DNA of 64,000 bases, from the NCBI GenBank assembly GCA_963764565.1, contig CAVXTD010000008.1:62001-126000 (forward strand), given 5' to 3'. Position 1 is the stretch's first letter; each line of letters opens with the position of its first letter. The stretch is from DATBLE01 sp963764565. GTDB taxonomy: Bacteria; Actinomycetota; Thermoleophilia; Gaiellales; Gaiellaceae. Shown here piece after piece: positions 10,471 through 17,142 of the stretch. The notes under the pieces are model-generated. The model was not told the DNA's origin and made no database searches. It saw only the letters and a list, made by a program, of their open reading frames with translations. The position numbers and the translations under genes are program-made.

Positions 10471-10503
10471 GTGTCTGCCGGCTGTCAGTGGCCTGTAAGC
10501 GGC
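10471..10503. promoter_or_regulatory. Candidate SARP box: 11-bp direct repeats
   Basis: Two adjacent 11-mers, CTGTCAGTGGC (10482-10492) and CTGTAAGCGGC (10493-10503), agree at 9 of 11 positions. A weaker third, GTGTCTGCCGG, precedes them at 10471. SARP regulators are known to bind heptamer direct repeats spaced by 11 bp just upstream of a -10. CATTCT at 10510-10515 could be a -10 for the rightward gene at 10566. The site lies between the divergent regulator (start 10456) and that gene. The assignment is by pattern only. Confidence 0.5.
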
Positions 10504-10565
10504 CGGTCGCATTCTCGCTCCCAGATCGACCGCACAGGGCGGTCGCGGAAGAAAAGGAGCGTCAG

Positions 10566-11234
10566 ATGATCCGCAAGTCGTTCAATCTCCTGGCACTGGC
10601 ACTCGCAGCCGCGGCCGTCGCGGCTCCGATCGCGCAGTCGAGCTCGGCTCCGAAGGTCGACCCGCTGGCCGTCGGCTACCTGACCAGCAAGGGCCTCACC
10701 CCGAGCGAAGTGACGTCCTGGACAACGGGCGCCTGCTCGCGGCAGATCAAGGCCTCGTCGTGCTACGCGATGTTCAGGTCCGCGGCGGCGACCGCGAAGG
10801 TCGACCCGCTCGCAGTCGGCTACCTGACCGGGCTCGGCCTCTCCTCGAGCCAGGTGCAGTCCTGGACCGTGGGCGCCTGCTCGCACTCGACCAGGGCCGC
10901 CTCGTGCTACGACATGTTGCCCTCGCCGGCGACTCCCACGGCGGTCGATCCACTGGCAGTGAGCTACCTGACCGGGCTGGGCCTGTCCCCGAGCGAAGTG
11001 CGGTCCTGGACCGCCGGTGCGTGCTCGCAGCAGGCCAAGGCCGCCTCGTGCTACGCGATGCTCGAGCCGGCGACGGGTGGTTCGACGCAGACCGCCGGAT
11101 CGGGCGGCTTCCAGTGGGGCGACGCCGGCATCGGCGCCGGCGCGACCCTCGGGCTCGTCCTCCTGCTGATCGGCGCAGGCGCCGGTCTGCTCATCTCGCG
11201 TCAGAACCGCCGCCGGCCGATGGCCCGCGCGTGA
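10566..11234 (+). CDS. Secreted, C-terminally membrane-anchored protein with three 41-residue repeats
   Basis: ATG at 10566 is supported by AAGGAG at 10554-10559. The 222-residue product has a signal peptide (about 1-25) and three near-identical repeats at about residues 30-70, 78-118 and 126-166, each starting VDPLAVGYLT and ending GAC, seven or so residues, then SSCY or ASCY. Each repeat thus holds two cysteines. A Gly/Ser linker, a hydrophobic helix (about 190-212) and an Arg-rich tail follow, so it is probably anchored with the repeats outside. I recognise no family. The promoter region it shares with the BTAD regulator suggests it is a target of that regulator. Confidence 0.85.
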   Translation: MIRKSFNLLALALAAAAVAAPIAQSSSAPKVDPLAVGYLTSKGLTPSEVTSWTTGACSRQIKASSCYAMFRSAAATAKVDPLAVGYLTGLGLSSSQVQSWTVGACSHSTRAASCYDMLPSPATPTAVDPLAVSYLTGLGLSPSEVRSWTAGACSQQAKAASCYAMLEPATGGSTQTAGSGGFQWGDAGIGAGATLGLVLLLIGAGAGLLISRQNRRRPMARA

Positions 11235-11274
11235 GCCAAGTTCGAGTTGAGGTGTGGTGCCCTCCGACTCGAAG

Positions 11275-11302
11275 AATGGGCGGGCCCCCGGGCCCGCCCA
11301 TT
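11275..11302 (+). terminator. Perfect 13-bp hairpin, likely terminator of the repeat-protein gene
   Basis: Arms AATGGGCGGGCCC and its exact complement are separated by only CC, about 40 bases after the stop at 11234. No long T run follows (CGCGTCTT), as is common in high-GC actinobacterial terminators. Confidence 0.6.
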
Positions 11303-11396
11303 CGCGTCTTGGTGCCGAAAGAGCATCGTCGCGCGCGTGTACCGGAACGTGTGGAAGCACGGCCCACGAGGATGCCGCCCAGCCGCTTGCCCAAGA
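11297..11396 (-). pseudogene. Remnant of a tyrosine recombinase (integrase) C-terminal region
   Basis: One minus-strand frame reads GPCFHTFRYTRATMLFRHQD. This closely resembles the box II region of phage-type integrases (HxFRHTxATxLFR), containing the conserved Arg and one catalytic His position changed to Tyr. Only about 35 residues are recognisable, with no start, no upstream domain and no catalytic Tyr region. It lies on the 3' side of tRNA-Lys, where integrases commonly act. Identification is from memory of the motif. Confidence 0.45.
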
Positions 11397-11497
11397 ATTA
11401 CACGTCCTCGACCGCCGTTGGTCAGCCGTTCGAATCGAGTTACCCTTCGCCGGCTCCGAAACCAGACACCGTGCGGGCACGACGGCAAGGAAGGGGA

Positions 11498-11560
11498 CAT
11501 GGGGGGAACCAGGGGGTCCCCCATGAAGCGAAGTGCAGCGGCGCAGCCGCGCGCGAAGCG
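11498..11560. repeat. Two-part palindromic repeat, copy 1
   Basis: CATGGGGG (11498-11505) pairs with CCCCCATG (11518-11525) around an AACC-containing loop. A second GC-rich part, from AGCGAAGTGCAGCGGCGCAG, resembles the sequence after copy 2 at 21699. It ends one base before the tRNA 3' end. Related hairpins are at 21670 and 53454. Confidence 0.45.
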
Positions 11561-11561
11561 T

Positions 11562-11634
11562 TGGGCCGTGAAGGATTCGAACCTTCGACCTTGGGATTAA
11601 GAGTCCCCTGCTCTACCAACTGAGCTAACGGCCC
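11562..11634 (-). tRNA. tRNA-Lys (anticodon CTT)
   Basis: On the minus strand the 73-nt cloverleaf starts GGGCCGTTAGCTCAGTTGG, with a 7-bp acceptor stem (GGGCCGT with ACGGCCC), D-loop AGCTCAGTTGGTAGAGC, anticodon loop ACTCTTAAT giving CTT, T-arm GGTTCGAATCC and discriminator A. CCA is not encoded. Its 5' end is 23 bases from the divergent wecB start, so its promoter must reach into or lie beyond that start. Confidence 0.95.
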
Positions 11635-11657
11635 GCGGGCTGCGTAGTGTAGCCCGA

Positions 11658-12720
11658 GTGAAAGTGCTGTCGGTCGTGGGCAACCGGCCCCAGTTCATCA
11701 AGTCCGGGCCGGTCTCCGTTGCGCTCCGTGAGCGCGGAATCGAGGAGGTCGTGCTGCACACCGGGCAGCACTACGACCACCAACTCTCGCAGGTGTTCTT
11801 CGAGGAGCTGGAGCTCGCGGAGCCGCGGTACCGGCTCGACGTCGGCGGGCTGCCGCGCGACGAGATGCTGGCTGCGCTGGCGCCAGGCCTCGCCGCTGCG
11901 ATCGAAGCCGAGACGGCCCGATTGGGTGCTCGTCTACGGGGACACAAACTCGACGCTCGGTGGAGCCCGCGCGGCCGGGGCGGCTGGCGTGCCCCTCGCC
12001 CACGTCGAGGCCGGCCTTCGCAGCTACGACCTGTCGATGCCCGAGGAGCACAACCGGATCGAGACCGACCGGCTCTCGCAGCTCCTCTTTCCTCCCGATG
12101 AGCGCTCGCGAGAGATTCTCGAGCGCGAGGGCATCGCCGGCCGGGTCGAAGTCGTGGGCGACGTGATGATCGACGCAAACCTCCGGCTCGCCCCGCTCGC
12201 GCGGGAGCGGTCGACGATCCTGGACAGTTCAGGGGTCAGACCCTTTACATATGTGGTGGCGACGCTGCACCGCGAGGCAAACGTCGTCGCGCCGCGACTC
12301 GACCGGTTGTTGCAGGGACTTTCGCGCCTCGAGGAGCCGGTCGTGTTTCCGGCGCACCCGCGAACGCGCGCGGCGATCGAGTTAAGGGGTCAGACCCCTG
12401 AACAATTGCGGTTGCTGCCACCGCTCGGCTACCTCGACCTCGCCGCACTCGCCTCGCAGGCGCGGGTGATCGTCACCGACTCCGGCGGGCTCCAGAAGGA
12501 GGCCTACTGGTACGGCGTCCCCTGCGTGACCGCCAGGCCGTCCACCGAATGGGTGGACACCGTCGAGGCCGGCGCCAACGTGCTCGTGGACGACGACCCC
12601 GACCGGCTGGTCGAGGCCGTGCGCACCGCGGCGATGCCGCCCGACCGACCCCAGCTCTACGGCGACGGGCAGGCGTCGGGGCGCGTCGCGGCCGCTCTGT
12701 ACGCTTCGGCACCGGTATGA
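11658..12720 (+). CDS. wecB: UDP-N-acetylglucosamine 2-epimerase (non-hydrolysing)
   Basis: GTG at 11658 gives MKVLSVVGNRPQFIKSGPVS, typical of WecB/WbpI epimerases that interconvert UDP-GlcNAc- and UDP-ManNAc-type sugars. HTGQHYDH, YGDTNSTLGG, HVEAGLRS, ATLHREAN, PAHPRTRA and VTDSGGLQKEA are all present; about 353 residues. One indel near 11920 shifts the frame between AAAIEAE and PDWVLVYGDTNS. Two copies of a GGGGTCAGACCCC-type palindrome are translated in frame (near 12231 and 12385). The stop overlaps the next ATG (ATGA). First gene of a nucleotide-sugar operon. Confidence 0.92.
12231..12246. repeat. GGGGTCAGACCC palindrome inside wecB, copy a
   Basis: AGGGGTCAGACCCTTT sits in the coding frame and yields SGVRPF just before the conserved ATLHREAN motif. 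It is one C short of a perfect palindrome. Copy b at 12385 is the same element in the opposite orientation, with flanks TTCA and TTAA mirrored. Confidence 0.6.
12385..12399. repeat. AGGGGTCAGACCCCT palindrome inside wecB, copy b
   Basis: A perfect palindrome with a single central A, translated as RGQTP between TRAAIEL and EQLRLLPPLGYLD. It falls in a surface-loop region of the epimerase, and the frame is kept on both sides. Confidence 0.65.
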
Positions 12721-13979
12721 GCGCGACCTACGACATCGCAGTCATCGGCGCCGGCTACGTCGGCATGCCGCACGCGCAGACATTCGCCGACGCGGGCAAG
12801 CGCGTCGTCATCGTCGACGTCGTCGACGAGATCGTCGATGCGATCAACCGCGGCGAGAGCCACATCAAGGACGTCACCGGCGAGCAGCTGAAGCCGCTGG
12901 TCGAGTCGGGCGCGATCGCCGCCACGACCGACTTCTCGGTCGTGCGCGACGCCGACGCGATCGTGATCGCCGTGCCGACACCGCTCTCGCCGCAACGCGA
13001 GCCGGATGTCTCGTACATCGAGAGCGCCGCCCGCTCGATCGCGCCGCACCTGCGCAAGGGCCACCTCGTCGTGCTCGAGTCGACGACCTATCCGGGCACG
13101 ACGCGCGAGGTGCTCCGGCCGATCCTCGAGGACGGCAGTGGCCTGCGGGCCGGAGCCGACTTTCACCTCGCGTTTGCGCCAGAGCGTGTCGACCCCGGCC
13201 GCGAGGACTTCACCACGAAGACGACGCCGAAGATCGTCGGCGGCATCGACAAGGCCTCGACCGAGGCGGCCGCGGCGCTCTACCTCGGCGCGGTCGATTC
13301 GGTGCACACCGTCTCGACCGCCGAGGCCGCCGAACTGACGAAGCTCCTCGAGAACATCTTCCGGTCGGTGAACATCGCGCTCGTCAACGAGTTGGCGCAG
13401 CTCTGCGACCGGATGGACATCGACGTCTGGGAGGTGATCGAGGCCGCCGCGACGAAGCCCTTCGGGTTCATGTCCTTCAGGCCGGGCCCCGGCCTCGGCG
13501 GGCACTGCATCCCGCTCGACCCGTACTACCTCTCCTGGAAGGCGCGGGAGTACGACTTCAACACCCGCTTCGTCGAGCTCGCCGGCGAGATCAACAACAA
13601 CATGCCGTACTTCTGCCGGTCGGTGATCTCGCAGGCGCTGAACCACGGCGCGCAGAAGCCGTTGCGCGGCTCGAAGATCCTCGTCCTCGGAGTCGCCTAC
13701 AAGGCGGACATCGACGACCATCGCGAGTCGCCCGCCGAGAAGATCGTCGAGCTCCTGCGCAACGCCGGCTCCGACGTCGCCTACCACGACCCCTACGTGC
13801 CCGAGTTCGACGGCCTCCACTCGGTGCCGCTCGAGCCGGAGAGCTACGACTGCGTCGCGATCGTCACCGCGCACTCGTCGATCGACTACGCCGACGTCGT
13901 TCGCCGCGGCAAGGTGATCGTCGACTTCCGCAACGCCACGAGGGGCCACGAGGTGGACGGCAAGGTCTGGAAGCTGTGA
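12717..13979 (+). CDS. UDP-N-acetyl-hexosamine 6-dehydrogenase (WecC/WbpA family)
   Basis: ATG at 12717 overlaps the wecB stop. The 420-residue product begins with the NAD-binding DIAVIGAGYVGMPHAQTFAD and has the UDP-sugar dehydrogenase catalytic motif GPGLGGHCIPLDPYYLSWK (catalytic Cys). KILVLGVAYKADIDDHRESP marks the C-terminal UDP-binding domain. It oxidises the C6 hydroxyl of a UDP-HexNAc to the uronate. The neighbours favour a GlcNAc/ManNAc uronate pathway. Frame intact. Its TGA overlaps the GTG of the next gene. Confidence 0.92.
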   Translation: MSATYDIAVIGAGYVGMPHAQTFADAGKRVVIVDVVDEIVDAINRGESHIKDVTGEQLKPLVESGAIAATTDFSVVRDADAIVIAVPTPLSPQREPDVSYIESAARSIAPHLRKGHLVVLESTTYPGTTREVLRPILEDGSGLRAGADFHLAFAPERVDPGREDFTTKTTPKIVGGIDKASTEAAAALYLGAVDSVHTVSTAEAAELTKLLENIFRSVNIALVNELAQLCDRMDIDVWEVIEAAATKPFGFMSFRPGPGLGGHCIPLDPYYLSWKAREYDFNTRFVELAGEINNNMPYFCRSVISQALNHGAQKPLRGSKILVLGVAYKADIDDHRESPAEKIVELLRNAGSDVAYHDPYVPEFDGLHSVPLEPESYDCVAIVTAHSSIDYADVVRRGKVIVDFRNATRGHEVDGKVWKL

Positions 13980-14947
13980 CCAGAGTCGGCGTCGCCGGGC
14001 TCGGCTACTGGGGCCCGAACCTCGCCCGGAACTTCGACGAGCTGGCCGAGCTGGCCTGGATCTGCGATCGGATCGCACGACCGCCTCGCGGCGTTTGCCA
14101 GCAAGTACCCGCAAGCGAGGCGGACCGCGGAGCTTCGACGAGATGCTCGGCGGACGACACGCTCGACGCGGTTGTCATCGCCACGCCCGTTCCGACCCAC
14201 TTCGACCTAGCCCGCAGCGCCCTCGCTGCGGGCAAGCACGTCCTCGTCGAGAAGCCGCCGGCGATGCGGGCGGCCGAGATGGACGAGCTGGTCGCGCTGG
14301 CCGCCGAACGCGACCTGGTGCTGATGCCCGGGCACCTGCTCCTCTACCACCCGGGCGTCCAGAAGCTGAAGGAGCTGATCGACGCGGGCGAGCTCGGCGC
14401 CGTGCTCTGCGTCTACGGCAACCGCCAGAACCTCGGGATCGTGCGGACGAACGAGAACGCCCTCCTGTCGCTCGGCGTCCACGACCTCTCCGTCATCCTC
14501 TACCTGCTCGACGAGGAGCCGGCCGAGGCCGTCGCCCACGGCCGCGACTTCCTCACGGACGGCGTCGAGGACGTCGTCTTCTGCTACCTCCGCTTCCCCT
14601 CGGGAAAGATCGCTCACATGCATCTCTCCTGGCTCGACCCGCACAAGATGCGGCGGATGACCGTCGTCGGGCGCGACAAGATGGCCGTCTTCGACGACAT
14701 GGAGCTCGATCGCAAGGTGACCGTCTACGACAAGGCGCCGTGGAAGCGCGCGGAGACCTACGGCGAGTGGCAGACCCGGAGCGGCGACATCTTCATCCCG
14801 AAGATCCCGACCACGGAACCGCTGCGGCTCGAATGCGAGCACTTCCTGCGCCTGGTGGGCGGCGACGGCGACCGGCAGAAGGTCGCGCGCGACGGCGCGA
14901 TGGTCGTGCGGGCGCTCGAGCGGCTGAGCGACTCCCTCCATGCGTAG
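13976..14947 (+). CDS. Gfo/Idh/MocA-family oxidoreductase, UDP-GlcNAcA 3-dehydrogenase-like (WbpB/WlbA)
   Basis: GTG at 13976 gives TRVGVAGLGYWGPNLARNFD, a Rossmann nucleotide-binding start. AVVIATPVPTHFDLA and AGKHVLVEKP (the conserved Glu-Lys-Pro) follow. About 323 residues. Two compensating indels between about 14075 and 14150 scramble about 25 residues; SFDEML is visible in the other frame. Set between a UDP-sugar 6-dehydrogenase and a hexapeptide acetyltransferase, it most likely oxidises C3 of the UDP-hexuronate. The TAG stop is supplied by the start of a dispersed repeat (14940-15003). Confidence 0.82.
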   Translation: MTRVGVAGLGYWGPNLARNFDELAELAWICDRIARPPRGVCQQVPASEADRGASTRCSADDTLDAVVIATPVPTHFDLARSALAAGKHVLVEKPPAMRAAEMDELVALAAERDLVLMPGHLLLYHPGVQKLKELIDAGELGAVLCVYGNRQNLGIVRTNENALLSLGVHDLSVILYLLDEEPAEAVAHGRDFLTDGVEDVVFCYLRFPSGKIAHMHLSWLDPHKMRRMTVVGRDKMAVFDDMELDRKVTVYDKAPWKRAETYGEWQTRSGDIFIPKIPTTEPLRLECEHFLRLVGGDGDRQKVARDGAMVVRALERLSDSLHA

Positions 14948-15003
14948 GCTCGACGGAGCATGCCAGGGAGCGAAGGTGCCGGCTTTGCCGGCGCCGGAGC
15001 GGG
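14940..15003 (+). repeat. Hairpin plus Shine-Dalgarno intergenic repeat, copy A
   Basis: About 64 bases matching 34713-34774: ATGCGTAGGCT(C/T)GACGGAGCAT, a short variable stretch, then the hairpin GGTGCCGGC TTT GCCGGCGCC (14975-14995), then GGAGCGGG. The GGAG at 14996-14999 lies 7 bases before the ATG at 15007 and can act as its ribosome-binding site. The first bases supply the stop codon of the upstream gene. Confidence 0.7.
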
Positions 15004-15006
15004 AAC

Positions 15007-15660
15007 ATGCCGCCTGACGTCCACCCCACCGCCGTCGTCCATCCCGGCACCGTCCTCGGCGAGGGCGTGCGTGTGCTCGAGTACGCCGTCGTCGGCAAGC
15101 AGCGCATCCTCTCGCCGCGCTCGACCGCGAAGCGCGACGACGTGCCGCCTGCGGAGATCGGCGCGGGAACGATCGTCTCCACCGGCGCGGTCGTCTTCGC
15201 CGGCGCGCGGATCGGTGCGCGCGTAATTGTCGGAGACCAGGCCTGCGTGCGCGAGCGGGTCACGCTCGGAGACGACGTCGTCGTCGGCCGCGGCGCGCTG
15301 ATCGAGAACGACACAACCGTCGGGGCGCTGACGAAGATCCAGGCGGAGGCGTACATCACCGCGTACTCGACTCTCGAGGACAACGTGTTCATCGCCCCGT
15401 GCGTGGTGACGACGAACGACAACTTCATGGGACGAACGGAGGCCCGGCACGCTCTGATCAAGGGCCCGACGATCCGCCGAGGCGCACGAATCGGCGGCGG
15501 GGCGATCCTCTGCCCGGGGGTCGTGATCGGCGAGGAGGCGTTCGTCGGCGCGGGTGCGGTCGTGACCGAGGACGTGCCGGCGCGCGCGGTGGTGGTCGGC
15601 AACCCCGCGCGGCAGATCCGCGAGGTCCCGGCCGGCGAATTGCTTACGCCAGGTGTCTGA
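15007..15660 (+). CDS. Left-handed beta-helix acyltransferase (WbpD/WlbB-like UDP-sugar N-acetyltransferase)
   Basis: ATG at 15007 with SD GGAG inside the preceding repeat. The 217-residue protein is built of hexapeptide repeats (VHPTAVVHPGTVLGEGV, ARIGARVIVGD, ITAYSTLEDNVFIAP) with TNDNFMGR near the expected catalytic His/Asn loop. In context it would acetylate the 3-amino group of a UDP-diaminouronate. The aminotransferase that should supply that amino group is not in this window. The last codons and stop lie in a double palindrome (15652-15680). Confidence 0.85.
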   Translation: MPPDVHPTAVVHPGTVLGEGVRVLEYAVVGKQRILSPRSTAKRDDVPPAEIGAGTIVSTGAVVFAGARIGARVIVGDQACVRERVTLGDDVVVGRGALIENDTTVGALTKIQAEAYITAYSTLEDNVFIAPCVVTTNDNFMGRTEARHALIKGPTIRRGARIGGGAILCPGVVIGEEAFVGAGAVVTEDVPARAVVVGNPARQIREVPAGELLTPGV

Positions 15661-15680
15661 CACCTCTGGTGTCAGACACC
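15652..15680. repeat. Double GGTGTCNGACACC palindrome between convergent genes
   Basis: GGTGTCTGACACC (15652-15664), TCT, then GGTGTCAGACACC (15668-15680). Each half is a 13-nt palindrome with one central base, and the two halves can also pair with each other. It contains the stop of the acetyltransferase and ends 2 bases before the stop of the convergent protease, so it may serve as a bidirectional terminator. Confidence 0.65.
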
Positions 15681-15681
15681 G

Positions 15682-17142
15682 CTACGGGCTCTTCGCGATG
15701 TGCAGCGTGTAGGCGCCCGAGCTGGGCGTCGTCATCTTCACCTCGACGTAGTACCAACCGGTCTCGCTCGCACGGTGCAGGAAGTGCTCGTTCGGGCCGA
15801 CGCGAACGGACTGCGTGACGCGCCGCGCCTGAACCTGCGGGGAGAGCCCCTCGACCTCGATCGTGCCCGGTTCCCAAAGGACGAGGCTCGTGTCCGTACG
15901 CGCGGGCCCGCGCAGCGAGACCGAGACCGTCTGACCCTTGCGCAGCCGGATGCGGTAGACGTCGATCTGATCGTCCCAGAAGTCGAGCGTTGCGACGATC
16001 TGGTTCGTGCGGCCCCAGAGCGTGAAGGCCCTCGTCCCGGCGTCGTCGTTGCCCTCGTACCGATCGCGAGGGGGAATCGGGCCGTCCAGCGCTTTGAGCG
16101 CGGCGTTGACGTTCAACTCGCCCCACCCGCTGTAGAGGTCGCGGAGAAGCGGGCACTGCCGGCAACCGGTGGCGGCGTCGACGTCGGTCGCGCTGCGCTC
16201 GAGGAGCGACATCACCTGGTCCGGGCTCAGAGTCGGGCGGGCCGCGATGAGTAACGCGGCCGCGGCCGAGACCTGTGCGGCGGCGTACGAGGTTCCCTCC
16301 GCCGACCGGAAGTCCGCCGGGCCGCAGAGCGAATAGCCCTGATCGGCGCACGTCGAGCGCTGGGCGGTCAGGGCACGCGGGAGCGTCGAGACGATCCCGA
16401 CTCCCGGGGCGGAGATGTCGTTGTACACGGCGTCGCGGTTGGAGAATCCGGGCACCGAGCCGTCCTGCGCGAGCGCGCTGACCCCCAGCACATGGGGGAG
16501 CGCCGCCGGGTAACTCGCGTAGTTCCAGGGACGCTCCGGCGCCTGATCCGAGTTCCCGACCGCAGCGACGACGACCGCCCCCTTCGAGTACGCATAGGCG
16601 ATCGCGTCCTGCTCGGCCGCAGAGTACGAGTCCTGGTTCTTGTCGAGCGGGTCACGGACTCCGCCGAGGCTGAGATTGATCACGCGCGCGCCGTTGTCGG
16701 CGGCCCAGCGGATCGCTTTCGCCTCCGCTGCGGGAGCGATCGTCCCGTCGGCTCGAACGACCTTGGCGACGAGGAGCTGCGCCGGAAACGCGATCCCCGC
16801 GATCCCCTGCCCGTTGCCGAGCGCGGCCGCGATCACTCCGGCGACGAACGTCCCGTGACCCTCGCGATCCGTGACGTCACCGCCGACGAAGCTCTGGGAG
16901 AGCGCGACCCGGCCGGCGAACTCCGGATGATCCAGATCGAGACCGGAATCGACGACCGCAACTCGAACCGGCCCCAGTGTGGTCGGCGGATCGGTCCAGT
17001 AGTCGAAGGCATGAATCGACGACAGGTACCACTGCTTCACGACCAGCGGATCGCTCGGAACGAAGTGGGCACTTCCCGTCGCCCCGGCCGGCAGGGCGAG
17101 CGCGAACGCGGCGAGCGCGAGCGCGACGGGCTTCACTCTCAC
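15682..17142 (-). CDS. Secreted subtilisin-like serine protease (S8) with C-terminal beta domain
   Basis: GTG at 17142 overlaps the TGA of the upstream SpoIID-like gene. The 486-residue product has a signal peptide (about 1-24), then the subtilase triad: Asp65 in VAVVDSGLDLDH, His96 in REGHGTFVAG, Ser285 in GTSYAAAQ, with oxyanion Asn197 in AVGNSDQ. The catalytic domain ends near 345 (SGWGELNVNAAL). A pre-peptidase-type beta domain follows (YRIRLRKGQTVSVSLRGPA). Likely exported and active at the cell surface. Frame intact. Coupled expression with SpoIID suggests a shared role in wall turnover or processing (inference). Confidence 0.93.
   Translation of the reverse strand: MRVKPVALALAAFALALPAGATGSAHFVPSDPLVVKQWYLSSIHAFDYWTDPPTTLGPVRVAVVDSGLDLDHPEFAGRVALSQSFVGGDVTDREGHGTFVAGVIAAALGNGQGIAGIAFPAQLLVAKVVRADGTIAPAAEAKAIRWAADNGARVINLSLGGVRDPLDKNQDSYSAAEQDAIAYAYSKGAVVVAAVGNSDQAPERPWNYASYPAALPHVLGVSALAQDGSVPGFSNRDAVYNDISAPGVGIVSTLPRALTAQRSTCADQGYSLCGPADFRSAEGTSYAAAQVSAAAALLIAARPTLSPDQVMSLLERSATDVDAATGCRQCPLLRDLYSGWGELNVNAALKALDGPIPPRDRYEGNDDAGTRAFTLWGRTNQIVATLDFWDDQIDVYRIRLRKGQTVSVSLRGPARTDTSLVLWEPGTIEVEGLSPQVQARRVTQSVRVGPNEHFLHRASETGWYYVEVKMTTPSSGAYTLHIAKSP

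Larger units (their letters stand above)
11235..11561. other. Gene-free stretch between repeat protein and tRNA-Lys
   Basis: These 327 bases hold no intact gene. They contain a strong hairpin directly after the repeat protein, a short minus-strand integrase-like remnant and a palindromic repeat next to the tRNA 3' end, listed separately. Short frames across the tRNA are artefacts. Confidence 0.7.

Noticed and set aside
11247..11623. Short open frames over the tRNA giving peptides like GREGFEPSTLGLRVP
   Set aside because: These are translations of the tRNA-Lys gene, a common annotation artefact.
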